From positions 1,240,001-1,304,000 of the forward strand of contig JBCAQO010000005.1 of the NCBI GenBank assembly GCA_039111635.1: a stretch of DNA of 64,000 nt, in the 5' to 3' direction. Positions 1-11,396 of the stretch are shown here, piece by piece. Made by a program: the position numbers and the translations under genes. Below the pieces are notes generated by a model, which made no database searches, was not told the DNA's origin, and saw only the letters and a list, made by a program, of their open reading frames with translations. Source of the DNA: Heterobasidion occidentale. Lineage: Eukaryota > Basidiomycota > Agaricomycetes > Russulales > Bondarzewiaceae. Within the stretch, counting starts at the first letter, position 1. Each line of letters begins with the position of its first letter.

Positions 1-791
1 TTCTCCTTCACAGTATCATGGAAGGCCTGCGCCGCACTCATTTCCTCCCCATCTTCCTCCTCATTGTCCGACTTCTGTGACCCTGCATCTGATCCTCGGA
101 CACGATGGCTCGTACCTGGAACGAAAAAGCGTATCTCGACCATCTCATCGGGAGCGCCCTTGACTGGCTTCTTGCTCGAGCTGGCTGGATTAGTAAATTC
201 AAGTGAAACTTCGGTTCGCCCAGCAATGTTTGAGTTTGCCACATGTTGCAGTGGCAATTCGAATGATGTTTTGTTAGACACAAGGAATGCGAGGTCGCTG
301 CCTGTTAGTTGCAAAGTCAGATGAAATAGGGCACTATAGCTTGATAGTAGGAACGTGCCTCGGAAATCTGTTACGCCCCAGTTCCATCCCTTGACAGAGA
401 CCTCCTGTGGTTCGAGAGTGACGCCAAAGTGCTGCTTAAGGATACTAGCAAGTTTGTCATGATCCTGGAAAGGACCAAGTTGGACATTAGCTCGCGTTCA
501 ATTGGTGTTGAAGGTACCGACTTCACGCTCGAAACCGTCGAATGTTTCCCTTCGGCGGTCCTTGAGACCGACTCTCAGCTGGAACCCTCTCGCAACGCGC
601 AGCCACTGTGCCCATTTGATGTCTGAATTCGGCATCGAAGTCACTTCGTCCTTTTCCTCCTCTCTCCAAGCCATCCCGCTGTTGGCCACACGAAATTCTG
701 GAAACATAACATACAGTGTCGCTTCAGTCACGGGTACGCGGGATGATTAGTTGAAGCAAAAGCTTACTGCCGGGCTTTTGGGAGAGACCAT
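1..791 (-). CDS. POB3: FACT complex subunit Pob3 (SSRP1-like), N-terminal part; continues beyond the left edge
   Basis: Pob3 is the structure-specific subunit of FACT, the nuclear histone chaperone that loosens and rebuilds nucleosomes during transcription and replication. Reading leftward from the ATG at 791, the exons give the amino-terminal Pob3/SSRP1 domain: 'FRVANSGMAW', then 'DHDKLASILKQHFGV', 'GWNWGVTDF' and 'LAFLVSNKTSFELPLQHV', then 'NIAGRTEVSLEF', all hallmarks of the family. An acidic stretch and 'AQAFHDTVKEK' lead off the edge, so the middle domains are missing from the window. Introns start right after the first eight codons and again near 520 (ending in TTTCCAG). A third, 302-358, begins with GC instead of GT. 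The first 207 bp upstream are shared with the divergent alpha-actinin gene. Family assignment is confident; the exact first exon is less so. Confidence 0.88.
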
Positions 792-998
792 GGTAGATTC
801 TGTCGAACTGTGTGGTCATGATATGTTATGTGGGGAGGCGGGTAGATGGTGGTGGAAAAGAAGATGTGAGGCTCGACGCGTCGAGCGGAGTCCCAACACG
901 CGTCTGCCAAGCACCATCCGAACTGTCTCCAATAATTACAGATTTTCTGTACTGCACGCTCAGCTTTGACCCTCGCATATCGTTCACCTGCCGTGGGC
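792..998. promoter_or_regulatory. Shared divergent promoter of POB3 and the alpha-actinin gene
   Basis: Only 207 bp separate the two start codons, so the promoters and 5' leaders of both genes must lie here. No clear TATA box or named operator is visible. Confidence 0.5.
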
Positions 999-3883
<2,885 letters not shown>

Positions 3884-4215
3884 TAATTGTAGCATTTTGA
3901 CTGACTGACGAATGTGCTGGAATGGACCATTGGGGTCCGCCAAAAGACTCTTGTTATTTTGTTGTACTCCTGATCAACCGTGTATCATATAGACCAATGT
4001 TAGTAACATCAATCAGTTTTGTGTCAAGGTTTCTGAGTGCTGAGTCGATGAGGCGCATGCGCGCTTGGCCGCAGCCGAGCAGTGTTGTCGGAGTTAAGTG
4101 TGTGGTGGCAATCGCCGCGGTCGCCCATCTTGATAGTATATCCTTGCCTGCTCCTCCATCCAACTTGTTTAATCCCATCCCCCCCTTGCGTCCCTACATA
4201 TCACAATAACTCACA
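3884..4215. other. Intergenic: end of alpha-actinin to cofilin promoter
   Basis: This 332-bp stretch has no coding signal. The pyrimidine-rich sequence before 4216 (CCATCCCCCCCTTGCG, then CACAATAACTCACA) looks like a fungal core promoter and leader for cofilin. Confidence 0.5.
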
Positions 4216-4963
4216 ATGGCAAGCCGCTCATTCCGGATTCATCTGTTTCTGTCCTTGTACTGACCGATTAGCATCCGGCAGGCCTCTGGTGTCGCCGTGA
4301 ATCCCGAATGCCTGAGCGCGTTCCAGGAGCTCAAACTGGGCAAGAAGACGAAGTACATCATTTACACCGTCAGCAAAGACAACACCGAGATCATCGTCGA
4401 GAAGTCGTCGACGTCGTCCTCGTACGACGAGTTCATCTCTGACTTGCCCGAAGCTGAGTGTCGGTGGGCCGTGTACGATTTCGAGTTCGAGAAGGAGGGC
4501 GCCGGAAAGAGGAACAAGATCTGCTTCTACTCATGGTGCGTCATATCCTTTTATGCATTGCTCAGCTCCTCGTCGTTGCTTTCGCCCATATATCTGCTTG
4601 TGCCTCTAATGGCAGTGGGTTACGCTGCGACGGGCGGGTGGGCAGTGGGTTTATCTGGTAAACGCGTGCTGATCGCCATGATTTCGGATCGCGTGCCCGC
4701 GTGCGCCGTCTGCCCGATCATATTACTGCAGGTCCCCCGATGACGCCAAAATCAAGCAGAAGATGTTGTTCGCATCCTCGAAGGACGCACTCAGGCGCGC
4801 GCTCGTCGGCATCGCGGCTGAAATCCAGGGCACCGACTTCAGTGAGGTCGCGCACGAAAGTGGTATGTCCCCCCATTCACAACGCCTCTGCCCGACGGCG
4901 CTAAATTACTTACGTCTCTCCTCATCGATTACAGTTCTAGACAAGGTCTCCCGTGGGGCCTGA
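4216..4963 (+). CDS. COF1: Cofilin / actin-depolymerising factor
   Basis: Cofilin binds and severs actin filaments and drives their turnover at growing tips. Four exons (4216-4218, 4282-4535, 4732-4862, 4935-4963) sum to 417 nt, or 138 residues, close to the usual 140-150. The single ADF-H domain covers the whole protein: '[15 protein letters not shown]' holds the amino-terminal actin-binding serine region, '[12 protein letters not shown]' is the nuclear-signal-like segment, and '[17 protein letters not shown]' is the long actin-binding helix. The ending 'EVLDKV'-like tail is also typical; here it reads '[10 protein letters not shown]'. The first exon codes only for the start methionine, and its intron starts GCAAGC rather than GT. 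An intron right behind the start codon is known from other fungal cofilin genes, which supports this odd model. Confidence 0.93.
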
Positions 4964-5376
4964 TCCCACCCGATATCACTTTGATTCACCTTCTTGTGGT
5001 GTCACCCTCACGTCCCCATACTTTCTAGCTTTTTGCTTGCCCTCGCACGGGACTTTTTACTTGTTACTCGTTTATAGCCGTTCGTCGAAGAGAAAAGAAG
5101 CCGGAGAAGAATTGTAGAATCCATCGTCGTTGGAATGTTGAACCTACTGTTGCACCATATCACTCGTGATGAATGTACGAGCCTATCTACGACTTGAACA
5201 TTGCACACCATCCGCATGTACAAGTCCTTGCGGCATTCTCTATATTGAAACGTCGAGAACAGTGGTGTTTGCGGCTCGTCAGAGGTCGTTCAGACAAAAA
5301 TTATTTCATTGGGATTAATGCAAGATAGCACATTTTGGAGTAAGACCGCCAAACCCCATTTTCCCAGCTACACCAT
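4964..5376. other. Intergenic between the converging cofilin and VDAC genes
   Basis: These 413 bp hold the 3' ends of both transcripts. No gene, repeat or clear polyadenylation signal was recognised. Confidence 0.5.
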
Positions 5377-6594
5377 TCAGGCCTCGAAGACAAAGCTCGC
5401 GCCGACCTGCCAAGTCGTAACGACTCAGTTCACTTATATTTTCAAAAGAATTCAAACGCTTACCTTGTGTGCAGCGCCGGAAGGAGTTGCCTCGTTCAGG
5501 CGCTGAGTGTCAAGCGCAAGACCGAAGGAAGCCTTGACGCCGGGGCGGAGGGTTTGAGTGTATCCTGAGGTACAGTGTAAGGATAACAGCGGTTTGAAAC
5601 TCGAATCTTAAGAGACGAACCAAGAGCAAGGACGCCAGAGTTGTTAATCTTCGCCTTGACGAACGCAGCCTGGTCGAGGACACTATATACGACCAAACAA
5701 TCGTCAGCACGTTTCCATTCCAACCAAACATGGAAGAAGTATGAGACGTACGCTTTGGTGCCGACCTCAAGGCTGACACCCGAAGTGGTAGCCTTAGTGT
5801 CATAGATAGCCTTGGCTCCGGCCTCAACGTTGGGGCTGACGCGGTGGTAGTAGCTCGCAGCGAAGGTCGACAGGTTGCCGAGACCATGGAGGGTGACAGC
5901 GTACTCGGGCGCGCTGAAGCCGACGGCACCGGCGTAGCGGGTGACCTTGCCTTCGGTGACGTTGTAAGAGGCCTCAGCACCGACGAGGAAACCATCGCGG
6001 CCGAGAACGGCATCAGCAGTGAAAGTTGGGCCCTAATAGTAACAAAAAACAGACTCATTGATATACTGTACGGGGGCATCAAATGTATGAGAGATGATGA
6101 TAAATTACCTTGAACACGTCAAGGACGGCGCGAGAGTGGAGACCTGGTTGCTTGTAGGTCGCGTTGAGGAGCGCGACCTTGGTACCCTTGTCGGGAAGAA
6201 GGGTAGTGTTGAGATCGAGCTTCAGGCCCTTAGCAATCTGGTTCTCGAGCTCGACAGTGGTGCGGAGGGCATTAGAGGTAGTCCAGGCCTGGGCGAGGGC
6301 GAGACCGTGGGGCTTGTCGGTGAACTTGGCCTCAATGTCACCGTGGATGTTGCCGGATTTTGTGTCACGGGCACCAGCAACTTTGAAGGTGACGTTGGAA
6401 GGGGTGGCGGTTTTCACCTCGAGAGAAGTGCCGTGGATATTGTAGTCCTTGCTAAGGAGGTCGTTGGAGGACTTGCCAAGGTCCTGAGATCATCGAAGAA
6501 AATCGGAAGGGACATTTAGAAGAGGCCCCAAAAAAGCACAAAGAATCGCGCAGTATACCTTCCATGAGGGGGGAACGGGCTGAGGGAGAGGCAT
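5377..6594 (-). CDS. POR1: Mitochondrial outer-membrane porin (VDAC)
   Basis: VDAC forms the beta-barrel channel through which ATP, ADP and other metabolites cross the outer mitochondrial membrane. Six exons (6594-6559, 6483-6109, 6032-5752, 5682-5621, 5564-5464, 5406-5377) total 885 nt, or 294 residues, the normal length of a fungal porin. It starts 'MPLPQPVPPSWKDLGKSSND' with the amino-terminal helix, followed by alternating polar/hydrophobic strands such as 'VTFKVAGARD', 'GSNI'-like turns, 'LKLDLNTTLLPDKGTK' and 'YAVTLHGLGNLSTFAASYYHR'. Near the end comes the eukaryotic porin signature region 'LDQAAFVKAKINNSGVLALGYTQTLRPG', and the barrel closes with 'GASFVFEA'. Every splice junction keeps frame. 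Its start lies 250 bp from the divergent rhodanese gene. Confidence 0.95.
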
Positions 6595-6844
6595 GGCGTG
6601 CAGCGTAAGTGGTTGTATGGAGGAAGAAGATGGCGGTGGTGAGCTGGACAACGACCGTAGACGCGTCCTTTTCCCCCAACGTCGTGGGAACCCGGGTCCG
6701 AGTCTAGCCGATTCAGGTAATGAGTTAATGAGCTCGGGCCGAACCGAGATGATGCTATCCCGCTGCACTCAAAGCACGTTCAAGCACACCTTCGGACACA
6801 TACCTCGTCAAATAGCATCAATCCAACGTGCCTCACCTCTCAAG
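6595..6844. promoter_or_regulatory. Shared divergent promoter of VDAC and the rhodanese gene
   Basis: This 250-bp stretch between the two start codons must hold both promoters. I see no TATA box or recognisable factor site. Confidence 0.45.
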
Positions 6845-7517
6845 ATGCCCATCACTTACATCTCACCAGACGTACGTTGCAGTTGCGTTTTCATGGAATT
6901 CTGTCGAGATTGCTGACGACTGGCAGGCTCACAGGAGCTCTCAGAAATCATCAAGAGCGACAAGGTGCCCCGCAAAGATTACCTCGTTGTCGATGTCCGC
7001 GACGATGACTACGTTGGCGGGAACATCAAGCATAGCCACAACTTGCCCTCCAACGAATTTCATTCTGGCATCGACGAGCTCGTAAAACAGACGAAAGACG
7101 TCCCCACAGTAATCTTCCATTGCGCCCTCTCACAGCAGCGGTGAGTGTCAGCTCAAAACATTCTCACCTCCACTCAATTACATCGATATCTGTTATCTGT
7201 GCTCAGTGGGCCCAAGGCTGCACGGGTACGTGTGAAAGGGTTTTCAGAGCTCGAATGCCGGCACTTAGTCTGAGCTCGGTCAGATTTACGCAGAAATACG
7301 CGATAACTTGCAGAAAGAAGGGCAAGACAAACCTCACGATGTTCTCGTCCTCCGTGGGGGCTTCACAGAGTTTCAGGAGAAGTTTAAGGTGAGCGTACTT
7401 GGACTTCATCGTGATAAGTGTCGTCAATCAATCACCTCTTAGGATGACCCTAAACTCGTCGAGAACTACGATGCGACGGTCTGGAATCCAGATGTAGACA
7501 CCTGGAGTAACAAATGA
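6845..7517 (+). CDS. Cdc25-like rhodanese domain protein (Acr2/Ibp1 type phosphatase or arsenate reductase)
   Basis: Five exons (6845-6871, 6935-7140, 7207-7225, 7284-7388, 7443-7517) give 143 residues, just one rhodanese domain. 'MPITYISPDELSEIIKS' opens the fold, 'DYLVVDVRDDDYVGGNIKHS' is the CH2-A-like motif, and 'VIFHCALSQQRGPKAAR' is the active-site loop. Its HCxxxxxR pattern (Cys-Ala-Leu-Ser-Gln-Gln-Arg) is that of Cdc25-family tyrosine phosphatases and yeast arsenate reductase Acr2, not of sulfurtransferases, which have a shorter loop. The protein ends with 'WNPDVDTWSNK'. The 19-nt third exon falls inside the loop region. The chemistry (phosphatase or arsenate reduction) cannot be settled from sequence; cytoplasmic or nuclear location is likely as no targeting signal is visible. 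Confidence 0.88.
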
Positions 7518-7668
7518 GTGCCTTATCGCGTTCTATTGTGAGCGGCACCTGGTTTCTAGAGCAGAGAATATGTATTACTGGAAGCTGTACATCTGTATGG
7601 TCTTTGGGCAGAGGCATCAAACCGAACGTTCTTGTGATGACAGACGTCCGATTTCTAGAAGCTGCGCG

Positions 7669-8328
7669 TTACGACGATCCGTTCGAGGCTGCATCCTGCT
7701 TCTTAATCATGCGCTTTGGGAGTTCCTCGACGACCTGCTGTATCTTCCGCCGTTCCTGTTGTATGTTGTTTTGGCATATAGTCCTACATGCAAGAACGTG
7801 CACCAATCGCATCGGGGATCTAATGAATGATTCACACGATGTCAAGTGAGCAACGCACCAGGTACCGAGAGAGACCAGCATGAACGTTCCTACCGCCCAG
7901 TTGCAGGCAGCGAACGGACCTGCACAGTCCCAAATGGCGAATCAGAAACACTTGCCACTCGGATAACCTGGCAGATACAAATTTACTCACGGACGTTGAA
8001 CCCACGAATAAACCCGATGCCTACCCCACTGGCGATCCCGTTTAGCAGACTCGTTCGCGCGCACGGAATCTCGCCTATGCGAGAGACATCATCGAACGAT
8101 ATTCTCTGCCTTTGCCGCGTGATTAGATGATAGTCTGCTATCGCGTCCAACACTAGAAATACAGTGAGGGGGAGGTGGTGTAAAAGGTGCACCCACCTTA
8201 GCAGCTTCACGGACGTCGCCCCAGAAAGTTCCTGTCGTCTCTGTCTGGTACACTGGATGTCGAGGATTAGATGACTCAGTGGGTTCTTCAGGGCCGGGGC
8301 CAGTGAGAGTGGGAGCTTGTGCAGACAT
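7669..8328 (-). CDS. COX20: Cytochrome c oxidase assembly protein Cox20
   Basis: Cox20 is a mitochondrial inner-membrane chaperone that holds newly made Cox2 during cytochrome oxidase assembly. Four exons (8328-8193, 8152-7991, 7919-7859, 7783-7669) sum to 474 nt, or 157 residues. The conserved core is present: 'VLDAIADYHLI', 'IPCARTSLLNGIASGVGIGF' (first membrane helix with glycine zipper), 'RPFAACNWAVGTFMLVSLGTW' (second helix), and the charged tail 'QQERRKIQQVVEELPKR'. The first exon donor that keeps frame is the GT at 8192-8191, four bases after a stronger-looking GT. The gene converges on the rhodanese gene with 151 bp between the stops. Its upstream DNA contains one copy of a duplicated promoter element. 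Confidence 0.87.
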
Positions 8329-8348
8329 GCCCAAAGTCAGACGAATAT

Positions 8349-8398
8349 GAACCGTGACAAACCCTAACTCCAGTGGCCATTGGGCTGATTCCCACATG
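8349..8398 (+). repeat. Direct repeat copy 1 (promoter-derived, contains AAACCCTAAC)
   Basis: About 50 bp beginning GAACCGTGACAAACCCTAAC and running through CATTGGGCTGATTCCCACA nearly match the copy at 9481-9539. This copy sits just upstream of COX20 and before a gene fragment. It includes a telo-box-like AAACCCTAA, a motif seen in promoters of growth-related genes. Confidence 0.75.
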
Positions 8399-8478
8399 CA
8401 TGCCAGGGACTAGAACAAGCGAGCTCTTTAACGTTTTACTACTAGCCTTTTATTCTGACCCACTTGTATACTCATTTA

Positions 8479-9149
8479 ATGATTTCTTCAGCATTTCTCG
8501 AAGAGTGTAAGGCCCTAGCCAAGCAGAACAGTCAGGGCCTTACCTTCTCCCCCACCGACACGGACCTCTCAGACCTCAGTCTCTACGACGAAAACGCCTC
8601 GGGCGTCTCTCCCGGCTCCCCTCGCTACGTTATCTCCAAGGTCGAGGCGGCCTTCTACTATGCGGGAATCTCCATTCCCCTCCCAAGCTGGTCTACCGCA
8701 CGTCGAAAGATCCCTTCCTCATACCTCAGGGGCCAGAGGTGTATCGTCTCTTGAAGTACCTCTATCCAGTCTACAACCACAAGCTTGGCGACAAGTGGGA
8801 GGACGTCGGTCCTAAGATTCGTGACCTTCTCGACAAGCAGCAGGTCCGCTTTTCGACCATCGACCTTGTCCGTTTCCGCACGGTCCCGACCCAACAAACA
8901 CCTGCTACTATCAGTCCCGTCGTGATCTGGGTTGGCGTTCTTCCCGATAGTCTCGCTGGTGAGGATGTGTTTAACTCAGCCAATGCCATACTCGCACTCC
9001 TCAAGGACGAGGGTATTGCAGCCGTCGACATTGAATTCCGAGAATCGGTGTTCAGACGCTCAGTTGGTGCAGAGCTCTCCCATCCCACTTGCTCTTCAAT
9101 TTTACTCAGAAAAACCCCACTCAGTTGTTACTACCTCTGTGTCGAGTGA
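8479..9149 (+). pseudogene. Truncated, frame-broken fragment of a multi-copy Agaricomycete protein family
   Basis: The reading frame opens at the ATG at 8479 with 'MISSAFLEECKALAKQNSQG' and runs to 'AAFYYAGISIPLP'. The frame that makes sense then shifts by one base in the C-run near 8683, and continues as 'PKLVYRTSKDPFLIPQGPEV', 'GPKIRDLLDKQQVRF', 'SPVVIWVGVLPDSLAGEDVF' and 'VDIEFRESVFRRSVG', ending at 9149. I recall this segment as the amino-terminal part of a large uncharacterised family repeated many times in mushroom genomes. The usual long carboxyl part is absent. No function is assigned. The upstream 130 bp, up to the ATG, resemble the promoter of the neighbouring USE1 gene, so the fragment looks inserted between duplicated promoter copies. 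Confidence 0.65.
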
Positions 9150-9480
9150 TATTGTCTTCAACTGCGCGTGAAGAGCTGAAGTTGGGAACATAGGTAGCAT
9201 TTGACCCCTGATGCTGCATAGCACTTCAGTCTGTATTGATAAATGTCCTGAGTACTCCATGAGTCAACTTCTTTTTAGGCCCTTGCTCTTACGACTTAAG
9301 ATCTTCAACTTCACTCCCGTATACGCAATATTGTCTGCCTATGTTTGGATGAGGATGTTGACAACTTTGCCCCTAGGTCTCAGCAACCTTGCCATGGACA
9401 AAGATATGTGTTGAAGCACGATCCCCGTACTGACCAACTCCCTTACTTTACTTACATTCGTGACTGATTTCAGTTAAAGT
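9150..9480. other. Non-coding remainder between gene fragment and repeat copy 2
   Basis: About 330 bp without a convincing open frame. It probably belongs to the same inserted segment as the fragment before it. Confidence 0.4.
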
Positions 9481-9539
9481 GAACCGTGGCAAACCCTAAC
9501 CTACCCTAACTCCAATGGCCATTGAGCTGATTCCCACAC
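9481..9539 (+). repeat. Direct repeat copy 2, in the USE1 promoter
   Basis: This copy starts GAACCGTGGCAAACCCTAAC, has an extra CTACCCTAAC, then the same GGCCATTGAGCTGATTCCCACA. Both copies are followed by similar leaders ending in ACTTGTAT shortly before an ATG. Confidence 0.75.
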
Positions 9540-9583
9540 TCACGTCACGACTACTTACTCCCTAATAACACTTGTATCAAACA

Positions 9584-10608
9584 ATGAACGTCCACTCTAA
9601 CGATCAGATGCTACATGATAGGATCAATCTAGGGCGACTTGTAAAGAGGCTCGAGAAGTCGGTCGCACAGCTGGACTCGAACTATGCCAGTGGGCAGGAA
9701 GCATGGGTGAAGTCGCAGAGTATGTTGCAGGCATGTATGTGCGTTTCTCCAGGGGATGCATGTCAGCTCAACCCAACCCTCGCTGAAGAAAATCAAGTTC
9801 GCACGTAAATTATTGAGCAACTTGGCGTCCTTCGACGAGATGGACTTATCCTCGTGCGTTTCACGCTGCTGTTGAAGCCGTCTACATTGATATTCACCAT
9901 GGGTCTGCAATGCGTGTAGCAAGGCTAGGCAGCGGAACGATGACCTCAGAAGAACGTTAGACCGACTGGAGGGCGCTGCAGAAAGCTTGAGTGGAGTGAG
10001 TTAGATTCAAGTCGTGTGTTCGAGTAACCTAATGTACCCTCTAGCGTCTGTCCACGCCGTCGCCACGCCCCTCACCCTTGCTTCCTAGCATTCCATTACC
10101 TCCATTATCTGCTAGAGGGATTGAACAGCCCGTCACGCCTGCATCGGCCATATCACCAGATGGCGCGCCGCTCGCACCACCTCCAGAGCAGGACTTGCTG
10201 CTAAGTCCCGCTGACGAAGACTCCATCGTCCCATCAGAGCCGACACTCATAAATTCCGGCAGTATTCTCTTCCCTCCTTCGTCTACCAAGGCCGCATCGA
10301 CACCATCCCCGGCATTCCTCCAGAACTCGTCGGTGATCCAGCACGAGCTCTCCGCGCAGCTCGCCCAAATGGCAGGTCAGCTGCGGCGAAATGCCGTGCA
10401 CTTCTCGGAGGCGCTTGCACGAGACCAGACCGCCATGAGCGATGCGGAGGAGAAGATCGGCGCTAACTTCGACGTGATGAAGAAGGAGCGCGTGCGGCTG
10501 CGGGACCATAGAGGGAAGAGCATGGGCACGACATGTATCACTCTGGCTAGCATCGTCGCAGTCGTGATCGCCTTCATCTGGATGTTCTTCGTGATTCGTC
10601 TCACGTAG
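9584..10608 (+). CDS. USE1: Use1-like SNARE of the Golgi-to-ER pathway
   Basis: Use1 is a tail-anchored Q-SNARE on the ER membrane that receives COPI vesicles coming back from the Golgi. Four exons (9584-9738, 9767-9853, 9920-9995, 10045-10608) sum to 882 nt, or 293 residues. The front is helical ('INLGRLVKRLEKSVAQLD', 'LKKIKFARKLLSNL'). A low-complexity proline/serine linker follows at about residues 107-195. The SNARE motif is 'VIQHELSAQLAQMAGQLRR', continuing through 'HFSEALARDQTAMSDAEEKI' and 'NFDVMKKERVRLRDHRGKS'. The carboxyl end is one membrane helix, 'ITLASIVAVVIAFIWMFFVI', with only four residues after it, as expected for a tail anchor. The splice after 'LQAC' uses the donor GTGCGT, the only choice I found that keeps frame. 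Confidence 0.87.
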
Positions 10609-11396
10609 GATTGGCCATGGTTTAACTGAGACCTGAGACGGACTTTATGCATACACTTCAGGCATCTATTATTTTCAGCCGAGCAAATGTATATTTGTTA
10701 GTGAGCTGTGCTTCACTTTCGGTGGCACTTCAAGGAAGGTGAAAGGCTCTCGATGGATACCTTTTGGTGAGTCTTCCGCGTCTAGGATGAAACTCTTTAG
10801 CCAGACCGCTGGAAGGTGAGCGCTCTCCTCGTTGCACCGAGGCTTCCCTATAGGGTCTTTGGTTGATGCATATAAGCCCACTCCAACACCACCACGACCG
10901 AGAAACTTTGATACGTCAGTTATACTTATGCACGCGCAAGGTTGCAGCTGCTCCATCATGCCTTCAAGTCGTTTCAAGCATTAAAGCGTATGTGCCGAAT
11001 TGCAGTTCGTTTCTTCGTCTGTCGTTTTTTCTTTGTCCGTTCCTTGTGCCCACGACACTCAGGACTTTCCCGGGCTTTCGCGTGCCCCAAGCAAACAATG
11101 CTGTCCCACTCTGCGAAGGCGACCGGAGTCCATAGATCTCACAAGTGGTCAGACTTTTTTCAGCTCCTGAAGGCACCCTTTGTATTCGTTCCAACTACGA
11201 AACAGGAGGAACACAAAGAACCCTATAAAATAACGATATAACATGCCCAAAATAATAATAAAGTGCCCGATAGTTTACTGGTCGTCAAAAAAATTCGTTA
11301 ACACTCATTCGTCATTTAATCAAGCTCGTTCAGCTCCCGGCTGGCTAGCAAGTTAAGAGCGATCAAGGAGTCAGTGCTGCAAAGTAGGTGAGCCCG
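10609..11396. other. Intergenic between converging USE1 and the tandem-exon precursor
   Basis: About 790 bp with only short chance frames. It holds the 3' ends of both genes; nothing else was recognised. Confidence 0.5.

Noticed and set aside
9490..9515. AACCCTAACCTACCCTAAC checked as an internal telomere scar
   Set aside because: Only two to three imperfect units, and part of a duplicated promoter with a telo-box; promoter element is simpler.
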